Part shown: positions 1 through 7,372 of the stretch, piece by piece
Position numbering within the stretch: position 1 is the first letter of the stretch
Layout: the number at the start of each line of letters is the position of its first letter
Source: Rhodospirillales bacterium
GTDB taxonomy: Bacteria > Pseudomonadota > Alphaproteobacteria > UBA8366 > JADFVY01
Direction of reading: 5' to 3'
Assembly: GCA_024644185.1 (NCBI GenBank)
Contig: JAHELM010000068.1
Span: 1 to 8,845, forward strand
Length of the DNA stretch: 8,845 nucleotides
Notes under the pieces: model-generated
Seen by the model: only the letters and a program-made list of their open reading frames with translations
Database searches by the model: none
What the model was told of the DNA's origin: nothing
Program-made: the position numbers and the translations under genes

Positions 1-2529
1 GTCGTTCACCCGCTCGCCCGCCAGTTCCACCCACAGCGCGCCGCCGGTCCAGCGGCCGGGAAATTCCTGCATCAGATAGAAGGACTTGGTCAGCACATGG
101 TCGACCGGCACCGGTACCAGGCGCGGAATGTCGAGGCCGCGCGCCAGATCGCGCAGCCGTTGCGCCCCGGCGCCCGGCCCGGCGCCGGCCAACCCGCCGT
201 CGCGGGTGTCGAACAGGATCGTGCCGCCGTTTTCCAGATAGCGGTTCAGGCGCGCGGCGGTGTCCGGCGCCAGCGGCGGCTGGTTGTCGGTGACCGGCCA
301 GTACATCAGCGGAAAGAACGCCAATTCGTCCCGCCCGGGATCGACGCCCATCGGCTCGCCGGTCTCGACGGCGGTGCGCCGGTTCAGCACCACGCTCAGC
401 CCGTGCAATCCGGCATGGCTGGTGGCGTCGACCGATTCGATACCGGTCTTCACATAGGCCAGCCGCATGGCGCTCGTCGCCTCCAGCGCGAAGGCGTCGG
501 GGCCGTTCTGCGCCCATGCCTCGCCCGGCTGGCCGGCCAGCGCCAGGGCGATGGCGATGGCGATGGCGAACGCGGTCCCGCTGGCCGCCTGCCGCAACAC
601 GCGTCCGGCCAGCCCGCGAATCAGCAGCGCCGCGACGGTATCGGCAAGCAGCAGCAGCAGGGCGGCCGCCAGCAGCCAGGGCATCAGATCGCGCTCCGGC
701 GCGATGGCATAGGGCAGCGCCACCAGCCCCTCCGGCAGCGCCAGAGGCACCACCGGGCCGAGCGACGGCGCCAGGTTCAGGGCCCGCCGCGAGACCGTGC
801 TGCCGTAATAGCCGGGCGGTGTCGCCGGGCCCGGCCGGGCGGCGTCGAATTCCACCGAATCGATCGGTTTGGCCGCCGCCGGCGGCGGTTTGGAATGGCC
901 GAAGGCATCCAGCATTTCCAGCGGCGGCAAGGGCCGCGATCCGGCCGCCTCGCCGGCGACGCCGCGGCTCATCGCCACGGTGCGTTCCAGCATCTCGACG
1001 AACAATCCCGACAGCGCCAGGTTCGACCAGTCGGGATTGGCCGTGGTGTGGATCAGAACCAGCCAGCCCTTGTCGCGCCGTTCGGCGGTGACCAGCGGCG
1101 TGCCGTCCCGCAGCCGCGCCCAGGTCTTGCCCGGCAGGTCGAGCGAGGGTTCGGCCAGAACCTGGCGGGTGACCCGCACATCGGCCGGAACGGTCAGACC
1201 GAAATAGGGGCTGTCCTCGGCGAAGGGGGCCAATTGCGCCGGCTCGGTCCAGACCATGGCGCCGCCCAGCGTGCGGCCGCCGCCGCGCAGCGTCACCGGC
1301 ACCAGCCCGTCGCCGCCGCTTTCCGCCAGCCGCGGCCCGGCGAAGCGCAGCAGCAGTCCACCCTCGCGAATCCAGCGATCCAGCGCGGCGATTTCGGTGG
1401 AGACCAGTTTTTGTCCATCGGGCACGGCGATGGCCGCCTTGTCCCCGCCGATCAGCGCCTCCAGCCCGTCGCGCCGCACCTCGCCGAAGGGCGAAAGCGC
1501 GCGATCGATGTAGTACAGCTCGTCCAGCAACGACAGGTCGGAATCCATCGGGCTGGTGGACAGCAGCCCGATCGGCCGGCGCCGCCAGCGCTCGTCCAGC
1601 AGCGCCACGCCGGCCGCCGTGCCGCCGGTTCCGATCTCGATCCGCGCGGCGTCGTTGCGCAGCTCCAGCGGCAGGTCGAAGCCGGTCCGCGCGATCGTCT
1701 CGCCATCGGCGAAACTGGCGGTGCCGGCGGCCAGCACGCGTCCGTCGACGGCGATCACACGCAGCGGCCATGCGCGCGCGCCGGCGCCATCGGCGCGCCG
1801 AAGCGTGGCCGTGAAATCGACGGCGCCGGGTTCCGGCGGCAGCAGCAGCACCGGCAGATCGGCCGGCGAATCGGCCAGAACCCGCAACGCCGCCCGGCGC
1901 CGCAACTGCGCGATCAGGGATTCCGCGCCGGGGTCCTGCACGCCGTCGCTCAGCCAGACACCGGACTCACCGGGAACGATTGCGACGCCGGAAAGGGCCG
2001 CGCTCGCCGCCTCGCGGTCGACCGGCCAGGGCTTCGGCCGCAAGGCGCCGGCGATCGCCCGCGCCTCGGATGCGGCCAGCAAACCTGTCGGCACCGGCGG
2101 CCGCCCCGCCTCGTCGGTCGCCGTGGTCAGCAGCAAGACCGGCCGTTCGGCCCGTGCCGCCTGATCGATCAAGGCCGACAGGGTCTGCATCCGGCGGTCC
2201 CATCCGGATGCCGCGGCCCAGCCGTCGTCGATGACCAGCAGCAGCGGCCCGCCGCCGCCGCCGGCCACGCCACCGGGATTGAGCAGCGGTCCGGCCAGCC
2301 CAAGGATCAGCAGCGCCGCCATTGCCAGCCGCAGAAGGATCAGCCACAGCGGCGCCGAGGCTGGGGTTTCCTCGCGCGACCGCAGGTCGAACAGCAGGCG
2401 GATCGCCGGGAATTTCACCAGCCGCGGCATCGGCGGGGTGATGCGCAGCAGCCACCACAGCGCCGGCAGCAGCAGCAGCGCCAGCAGGATGGCCGGGCTG
2501 GCGAAGGCGAGAGGCCCGAGTTCAAGCAT
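1..2529 (-). CDS. BatA-type membrane protein with C-terminal DUF4159 (3' end beyond the left edge)
   Basis: The frame is open for all 843 codons from the ATG at 2529 to the window edge. The N-terminus is BatA-like: hydrophobic segments at about residues 9-28 and 60-83, then a vWA-like start (LLLVIDDGW, 96-104) where the usual DxSxS metal motif is degenerate. A glutamine-amidotransferase-like region follows at about 320-420. Two more hydrophobic segments lie at about 616-637 and 651-668, the second ending in an AWAQ signal-like site (672-675). The DUF4159 domain starts near 680 (AFALEATSAMRLAY). The visible end, FPGRWTGG...VELAGERVND, is typical of DUF4159, so probably fewer than about 100 residues are missing. 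There is no cysteine in the visible protein, so a Cys-dependent amidotransferase activity is unlikely. The start lies 3 bases past the DUF58 stop, with GAGGGGA 9 bases upstream inside the DUF58 gene, suggesting translational coupling. Its molecular function is unknown; it is presumably the membrane partner of the MoxR/DUF58 pair. Confidence 0.9.
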   Translation of the reverse strand, partial: MLELGPLAFASPAILLALLLLPALWWLLRITPPMPRLVKFPAIRLLFDLRSREETPASAPLWLILLRLAMAALLILGLAGPLLNPGGVAGGGGGPLLLVIDDGWAAASGWDRRMQTLSALIDQAARAERPVLLLTTATDEAGRPPVPTGLLAASEARAIAGALRPKPWPVDREAASAALSGVAIVPGESGVWLSDGVQDPGAESLIAQLRRRAALRVLADSPADLPVLLLPPEPGAVDFTATLRRADGAGARAWPLRVIAVDGRVLAAGTASFADGETIARTGFDLPLELRNDAARIEIGTGGTAAGVALLDERWRRRPIGLLSTSPMDSDLSLLDELYYIDRALSPFGEVRRDGLEALIGGDKAAIAVPDGQKLVSTEIAALDRWIREGGLLLRFAGPRLAESGGDGLVPVTLRGGGRTLGGAMVWTEPAQLAPFAEDSPYFGLTVPADVRVTRQVLAEPSLDLPGKTWARLRDGTPLVTAERRDKGWLVLIHTTANPDWSNLALSGLFVEMLERTVAMSRGVAGEAAGSRPLPPLEMLDAFGHSKPPPAAAKPIDSVEFDAARPGPATPPGYYGSTVSRRALNLAPSLGPVVPLALPEGLVALPYAIAPERDLMPWLLAAALLLLLADTVAALLIRGLAGRVLRQAASGTAFAIAIAIALALAGQPGEAWAQNGPDAFALEATSAMRLAYVKTGIESVDATSHAGLHGLSVVLNRRTAVETGEPMGVDPGRDELAFFPLMYWPVTDNQPPLAPDTAARLNRYLENGGTILFDTRDGGLAGAGPGAGAQRLRDLARGLDIPRLVPVPVDHVLTKSFYLMQEFPGRWTGGALWVELAGERVND
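547..569. repeat. Hexanucleotide repeat inside the BatA/DUF4159 gene
   Basis: GGCGAT is repeated 3.8 times in tandem. On the coding strand it encodes alternating Ile-Ala within the fourth hydrophobic segment (about residues 651-668). A gain or loss of one unit would add or remove two residues without a frameshift. Confidence 0.85.
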
Positions 2530-2532
2530 GGC

Positions 2533-3438
2533 CTAGCGTCCCCTCGGCCCGACCGGGCCGGCCAGCGCGGTATAGAGCGGCAGCAGAACCGTCTGTGGCG
2601 GGCTGCCGGTATGATGCAGGATGAAGCCCCAGCCGGCGCGCCGGGTCAGGGCGGCGATCTCCGTACGGTGATCGGCCAGCCGCCGGCGGTAGGTCTCGCG
2701 GATCGACTCGACGCGGCCCAGCAGCGTCTCGCCCTCGCCCTCCATCCCGCCGAAGCGGACCCGTCCGGCGAAGGGCAGGCTCTCTTCCGCCGGGTCGAGG
2801 ATCTGCACCAACTGGCCGCGCACGCCCTGCGCGGCGAAGCCGGCAACCATCGTCCGGATCTCGTCGATCGTCGACAGGAAGTCGCCAAACAGCACGATCT
2901 GCGCGGCGCGCGGCATCGGGACGGGCCGCGGCAGGCTGTCCCCCGCCGGCGCATCGCCCAGCAAGCGGTCGGCCAGCCGGTTGAAGCCGGCGCGCCCGGT
3001 GGCGGGAATCTCGCCGCCGCCCAGCAAGGATACCCGCTCGCCGCCGCGCACCAGCAGGGCGGCCGTCGCCAGCAGCAGCAATTCGGCGCGATTGCGCTTG
3101 GGCGGCAGGTCGGCGCCCGAGGCATATGCCATTGACGCCGAGGCATCGCGCCACAGCCAGACGCTCTGCGCGGCTTCCCATTCGCGCTCGCGCACGAAGA
3201 CGGCCTGCGATTTTGCCGACTGCCGCCAATCGATGGTGGCGGTGGCGTCGCCCGGCTGATAGCGGCGGAACTGCCAGAAGGATTCGCCCTGTCCAACGCG
3301 ACGGCGTCCGTGCACGCCCTGGGCGACCGTCTGGGCCACGCGTTCGGCGGCCACCAGCAGCGGCGGCAGGCTGGCCGACAGGTGTTCGGCCTCCTGCCGG
3401 GCCCGGGCTCCCGATCGCATGGCCTTGTCGGTTCGCAT
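2533..3438 (-). CDS. DUF58 domain protein (MoxR-associated, vWA-like)
   Basis: A 301-residue soluble protein. The DUF58 signature is clear at residues 54-76, including FWQFRRYQPGD and IDWRQSAKS. A vWA-like strand follows with D98-A-S100-A-S102, an intact DxSxS metal-binding pattern, and then FGDFLSTIDE-type strand and helix patterns. Proteins of this family are encoded next to MoxR ATPases and are thought to be their partners or substrates; the reaction is unknown. No membrane segment is visible, unlike longer DUF58 proteins with two N-terminal helices, so this is the short cytosolic form. I chose the ATG at 3438, 13 bases after the moxR-family stop. A TTG at 3480 would add 14 residues and overlap the upstream gene, and an ATG at 3420 is also possible. 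None has a strong ribosome site, so coupling to the upstream gene is likely. Confidence 0.92.
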   Translation of the reverse strand: MRTDKAMRSGARARQEAEHLSASLPPLLVAAERVAQTVAQGVHGRRRVGQGESFWQFRRYQPGDATATIDWRQSAKSQAVFVREREWEAAQSVWLWRDASASMAYASGADLPPKRNRAELLLLATAALLVRGGERVSLLGGGEIPATGRAGFNRLADRLLGDAPAGDSLPRPVPMPRAAQIVLFGDFLSTIDEIRTMVAGFAAQGVRGQLVQILDPAEESLPFAGRVRFGGMEGEGETLLGRVESIRETYRRRLADHRTEIAALTRRAGWGFILHHTGSPPQTVLLPLYTALAGPVGPRGR

Positions 3439-3451
3439 CGGCCGCGCCGGA

Positions 3452-4483
<1,032 letters not shown>

Positions 4484-4550
4484 ACCTATCTCCACGGTTA
4501 CGATTCCCTAATGCACGAACGGTAGTAGTATACAGGAATATGGCGCGCCA
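4484..4550. promoter_or_regulatory. Divergent promoter region between the MoxR and DUF1285 operons
   Basis: This 67-bp gap separates two divergent operons, so promoters for both must lie in it or in the adjoining gene ends. It is clearly richer in A/T than its surroundings. The minus strand has TATACT (4532-4527), a plausible -10 for the MoxR operon, but no good -35 at 16-18 bases. The plus strand has TATACA (4529-4534) at nearly the same place. A perfect 10-bp palindrome TGGCGCGCCA (4541-4550) abuts the DUF1285 start codon, and ATTCC (4503-4507) pairs with GGAAT (4535-4539). No promoter can be assigned with confidence. Confidence 0.4.
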
Positions 4551-5120
4551 ATGAGCAGACAACCACCGATTTCAGCATCGAAGGCAGGACCGGGCCCCGC
4601 GGCAACCGCGGGCGGCGCCGGCGCGTGGCCGGTTTCCGCGAACGAATGCGGCGCCTTTCCGATCCGCATCGCCCGCGATGGCACCTGGTTCTATCAGGGC
4701 TCGCCGATCGGCCGCAAACCGATGGCGAAGCTGTTCTCCACCGTTCTGCGGCGCGACGACGAGGGGCGGTTCTGGCTGGTCACCCCCTTCGAGCGCGGCA
4801 CCATCGAGGTCGAGGATGCGCCCTTCACCGCCGTCGAGATGCAGGCGCGGGGCGCCGGGCCGGAGGCAACGATCCGATTCCGCACCAATTTCGACGATTG
4901 GCTGACGGCCGGGCCGGATCATCCGATCCGCGTGCGCCATGACCCGGTCACCGGCGAACCCTCGCCCTATGTCCGGGTGCGCGACGGCCTGGATGCGCTG
5001 ATCCTGCGCCCGGTCTTCTATGAACTGGTGGACAGGGCCGAGTCGCGGGCGGACGGCGGCGTCACCGTGCTGCGCGTCTGGAGCGGGGGCATCGCCTTCG
5101 GCCTCGGGGAGATACCGTGA
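4551..5120 (+). CDS. DUF1285 domain protein
   Basis: A 189-residue protein of a family common in Proteobacteria with no known biochemical function. The first 35 or so residues are low complexity (Pro/Ala/Gly) and unlike the rest. The conserved domain runs from about residue 36 to the end, with DGTWFYQGSPIGRKP (43-57), LFSTVLRRDDEGRFWLVTP (61-79) and VEDAPFTAVEM (87-97). No signal peptide or membrane segment is seen, so it is probably cytosolic. The ATG at 4551 is the only sensible start: no other in-frame start codon precedes the domain. Its ribosome site is poor (AGGA is 13 bases away). It is the first gene of the plus-strand cluster, and its TGA overlaps the next gene's GTG in a GTGA arrangement. 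The context with a Nudix hydrolase hints at nucleotide or cofactor metabolism, but that is inference only. Confidence 0.88.
   Translation: MSRQPPISASKAGPGPAATAGGAGAWPVSANECGAFPIRIARDGTWFYQGSPIGRKPMAKLFSTVLRRDDEGRFWLVTPFERGTIEVEDAPFTAVEMQARGAGPEATIRFRTNFDDWLTAGPDHPIRVRHDPVTGEPSPYVRVRDGLDALILRPVFYELVDRAESRADGGVTVLRVWSGGIAFGLGEIP
4596..4612. repeat. Perfect 7-bp hairpin in the DUF1285 N-terminal coding region
   Basis: CCCGCGG (4596-4602), loop CAA (4603-4605), CCGCGGG (4606-4612). It lies 45 bases inside the gene, in the low-complexity N-terminal stretch before the conserved domain. It could be a chance product of the GC-rich Ala/Gly coding sequence. Confidence 0.6.
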
Positions 5121-5746
5121 GGGCTACGCTGCCGCCGCACAGTGAAATCGCCGCGCGGATTGCCGCGGCGCCGGACTGGCGCGATGCCAGGCGGGCGCGC
5201 GCGGCGATGGCCGACCGGCGCATCGAATCGGGCGCGCGGCATCCCGGGCCGCTGATTCCGGCGGCGGTTCTGGTGCCCTTGGTGCTGCACGCGGACGGGC
5301 CGACGGTCCTGCTGACACGGCGGACCGACCACCTGCACGACCACGCCGGGCAGATCAGCTTTCCCGGCGGCCGCATCGAGTCGACCGACGCCAGCCCGGA
5401 AGCCGCGGCGTTGCGCGAGACGGTCGAGGAAATCGGCATTGCGCCGGACCGCATCCAGCTGATCGGGCGGCTCGACACCTATGTGGTCCGCACCGGCTTC
5501 GAGATCACTCCGGCGGTCGGCTTCGTGCAGCCGCCCTTTGCCCTGGACCCCGACCCGTTCGAGGTGGCGGAGGTCTTCGAAGTGCCGCTGGCCTTCGTTC
5601 TCGACCGCCGCAACCACCAGGCCCACAGCCGGGTGTTCAACGGGGTCGAACGATGGTTTCATGTATTGCAGCATGGCGACCATTATATATGGGGCGCCAC
5701 CGCCGCGATGCTGGTCAATCTCGCAGACGTACTGGACGGTCCATGA
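5117..5746 (+). CDS. Nudix hydrolase, CoA pyrophosphatase type
   Basis: A 209-residue Nudix enzyme. The CoA-specific signature found upstream of the Nudix box is present at residues 65-85 (LLTRRT...HAGQISFPGG), though the position usually Arg before HAG is LHDHAG here. The Nudix box follows at 84-107 with the catalytic core R100-E101-x-x-E104-E105-x-G107. The spacing at its start is like that of E. coli NudL (YeaB), not the canonical Nudix box. The conserved tail YIWGATAAMLVNLADVL is also present. Family members split CoA or its derivatives into 3',5'-ADP and phosphopantetheine, needing Mg2+ or Mn2+. The GTG start overlaps the DUF1285 stop and has a strong site, GGGGAG, 5 bases upstream. Its TGA overlaps the next gene's ATG. 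The exact substrate (CoA, oxidised CoA or acyl-CoA) is not shown. Confidence 0.93.
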   Translation: MRATLPPHSEIAARIAAAPDWRDARRARAAMADRRIESGARHPGPLIPAAVLVPLVLHADGPTVLLTRRTDHLHDHAGQISFPGGRIESTDASPEAAALRETVEEIGIAPDRIQLIGRLDTYVVRTGFEITPAVGFVQPPFALDPDPFEVAEVFEVPLAFVLDRRNHQAHSRVFNGVERWFHVLQHGDHYIWGATAAMLVNLADVLDGP

Positions 5747-6045
5747 TTCGAATATTTCTGACGATCCTCGTTCCCCTGCTGCTGCCGCTGGCCGCCTATC
5801 TGGTCTGGGTGTGGTTCGCGGCCAGCGAGCGCGAGGCCGAGGCCGAGGGGCGGAACATCCCCGCCTGGCACCAGTGGCCCTGGGTCTGGCTGGTGAGCGC
5901 CGGCGCGGTTCTGGCGGTCGTGACGCTGCTGGTCTTCGGCACGATCGGCATGACCCCGCCGGACAGCGAATACCGTCCCGCCCGCTATGAGAACGGCACG
6001 CTGATCCCCGGTGAATTCATCCCCAGGGACAAGCCGGCGCAATAG
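5743..6045 (+). CDS. Small two-helix membrane protein, DUF6111-like
   Basis: A 100-residue protein with two hydrophobic segments, at about residues 4-25 (FLTILVPLLLPLAAYLVWVWF) and 46-68 (WPWVWLVSAGAVLAVVTLLVF). They are joined by a charged loop rich in Glu and Arg and followed by a polar tail with PPDSEYRPARYENGTLIPGEF. This layout and tail match small alphaproteobacterial membrane proteins of the DUF6111 type found beside CoA pyrophosphatase and CCA enzyme genes; the function is unknown. I start it at the ATG at 5743, which overlaps the Nudix stop (ATGA). The same frame is open further upstream, but an earlier start would put a poorly hydrophobic stretch inside the Nudix gene. The ribosome site is weak (GGA 6 bases away), consistent with coupled translation. 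The cluster assignment is from family recognition, not a search. Confidence 0.85.
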   Translation: MIRIFLTILVPLLLPLAAYLVWVWFAASEREAEAEGRNIPAWHQWPWVWLVSAGAVLAVVTLLVFGTIGMTPPDSEYRPARYENGTLIPGEFIPRDKPAQ

Positions 6046-6063
6046 CGCAGGCGGAGCCGCAAA

Positions 6064-7296
6064 ATGCGCGAAACGCTTTTCGACCCGCAGCCCTGGATGA
6101 CCGCCCCGGCGACGGTCGCGGTGATGCGCGCGCTGGCCGAAGGCGGCGCCGTGGCCCGTTTCGTCGGCGGCTGCGTGCGCGACGCGGTGGCCGGCCGGCC
6201 GGTTGCCGATATCGACATTGCCACCGAGGCCGCGCCGGGGCGGGTGATGGAAATCCTCGCCGCAGCCGGGCTGAAGGTGGTGCCGACCGGTATCGCCCAC
6301 GGCACGGTGACGGCGATTTCCGGCGGCAAGCCCTATGAGATCACGACGCTGCGCCGGGACGTCGAGACCGACGGCCGGCGTGCCGTCGTCGCCTTCACCG
6401 ACGATTGGGTGGCGGATGCCTCGCGCCGCGACTTCACGATGAATGCGCTGTCGCTGGACACCGATGGCGCGATGCACGATCCGTTCGGCGGGGTGGAGGA
6501 TCTGCGGGCCGGGCGGGTGCGCTTCGTCGGCGATGCCCGCCAGCGCATTGCCGAGGACGTGCTGCGCCTGCTGCGCTATTTCCGCTTCCACGCCCATTAC
6601 GGCCGCCCGCCGCCGGACGAAGAGGCGCTGGCCGCCTGCCGCGAGATGGCGCATCTGCTGGTGCGCCTGTCGGCCGAGCGGGTGCGGACCGAAGTGCTGA
6701 AACTGCTGGCGGCGCAAGACCCGGCGCCGGTGCTGCGGCTGATGCGCGACGAGGGCGTGCTCGGGCATTTCCTGGCCCAGGCCACGGGGATCGACCGGAT
6801 GGCGCGGCTGGTGGCGATCGAGGCGCGATTGCGGCGGGTCGATCCGTTGCGCCGGCTGGCGGCGCTGCTGCCGGTCGATGCGCAAACCGCGGGGCATCTG
6901 GCGCGGGGATTGCGGCTGTCCAATCGCGAGCGCGACCGGCTGGTGGCGATCGCCGCGCCGGCGCCGGCCCTGACGCCTGACCTGGACGCGGCCGGCCGGC
7001 GGCGCGCGCTTTATGCGCTGGGCGCCGAAACCTATTGCGATCTGGCGCTGGTCGCCTGGGCCGATGCGGCGGCCGCGCCCGACGACCTCGCCTGGCGCGG
7101 GCTGGTCGACGCGGCGCAAGGCTGGGTGCGGCCGGATCTGCCGGTCAATGGCGGCGACGCGCGGCGGCTTGGCGTGGAACAGGGCGAGGCGGTGGGCATC
7201 GCCCTGCGTTCGGTCGAGGCCTGGTGGATCGACGGCGATTTCCGCGCCGACCGCCGGGCCTGCCTGGACCGCCTGGCCGAACTGGGGCGCGGCTAA
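6064..7296 (+). CDS. cca: CCA tRNA nucleotidyltransferase
   Basis: A 410-residue class II CCA-adding enzyme. It builds or repairs the 3'-CCA end of tRNAs from CTP and ATP without a template. Visible motifs are GGCVRD (35-40), the catalytic metal-binding DID (49-51), PTGIAHGTVTAI (74-85), RRDFTMNAL (121-129, the fingers region preceding base selection), DPFGG (139-143) and RIAEDVLRLLRYFRF (161-175). The C-terminal half is helical and weakly conserved, with no HD phosphohydrolase domain, as is usual for the short bacterial form. A poly(A) polymerase of the same superfamily is the alternative, but the motifs read as CCA type. The start has GGAG 7 bases upstream and lies 18 bases after the DUF6111-like gene. 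The stop TAA is part of the first unit of the tandem repeat at the hemF junction. Confidence 0.95.
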   Translation: MRETLFDPQPWMTAPATVAVMRALAEGGAVARFVGGCVRDAVAGRPVADIDIATEAAPGRVMEILAAAGLKVVPTGIAHGTVTAISGGKPYEITTLRRDVETDGRRAVVAFTDDWVADASRRDFTMNALSLDTDGAMHDPFGGVEDLRAGRVRFVGDARQRIAEDVLRLLRYFRFHAHYGRPPPDEEALAACREMAHLLVRLSAERVRTEVLKLLAAQDPAPVLRLMRDEGVLGHFLAQATGIDRMARLVAIEARLRRVDPLRRLAALLPVDAQTAGHLARGLRLSNRERDRLVAIAAPAPALTPDLDAAGRRRALYALGAETYCDLALVAWADAAAAPDDLAWRGLVDAAQGWVRPDLPVNGGDARRLGVEQGEAVGIALRSVEAWWIDGDFRADRRACLDRLAELGRG

Positions 7297-7372
7297 GGCC
7301 AGCGCGCCTCCGGCGGAATCTTAAGGCCAGCGCGCCTCCGGCGGAATCTTAAGGCCAGCGCGCCTCCGGCGG
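7294..7372. repeat. 28-bp tandem repeat, 2.8 copies, at the cca/hemF convergent junction
   Basis: Two identical 28-bp units (7294-7321 and 7322-7349) are followed by a third copy identical for 23 bases (7350-7372), after which it diverges. Each unit begins TAAGGCCAGCGCGCC and ends GGCGGAATCT. The cca stop codon lies in unit 1, and the last codons of hemF (PPEARWP plus stop) lie in unit 3. Each unit junction makes CTTAAG, a palindrome giving TAA on both strands. Because 28 is not a multiple of 3, the three copies put stop codons in all three frames on each strand. Each unit also contains a small hairpin, CGCC-TCC-GGCG. There are no spacers between units. Confidence 0.95.

Noticed and set aside
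641..660. CAG-rich runs here and near 2467-2490 as microsatellites
   Set aside because: On the coding strand these are CTG leucine codons in membrane helices, ordinary codon bias for this GC content.
97..3135. A 1012-codon open frame on the plus strand
   Set aside because: It lies exactly antisense, codon for codon, to the BatA/DUF4159 and DUF58 genes. It stays open because those genes never use TTA, CTA or TCA over this stretch. The product is Arg/Gln/Gly-rich and matches no family; the minus-strand products have clear domains.
4484..4495. GTG at 4495 as the MoxR start
   Set aside because: Possible, but the GTG at 4483 has a better placed GGAG (6 bases); the extra four residues are not needed by the family.
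5683..7119. A 478-codon minus-strand open frame opposite the Nudix, DUF6111-like and cca genes
   Set aside because: Its composition is Arg/Gln/His-rich, with no recognisable domain, and it crosses three well-supported genes on the other strand.
7294..7372. CRISPR array
   Set aside because: The units abut with no spacers, there are fewer than three full copies, and there are no cas genes.
7294..7372. Intrinsic terminator for cca and hemF
   Set aside because: Each unit has only a 4-bp stem (CGCC/GGCG) and no T-run follows on either strand, so I do not call it a terminator, though weak termination is possible.
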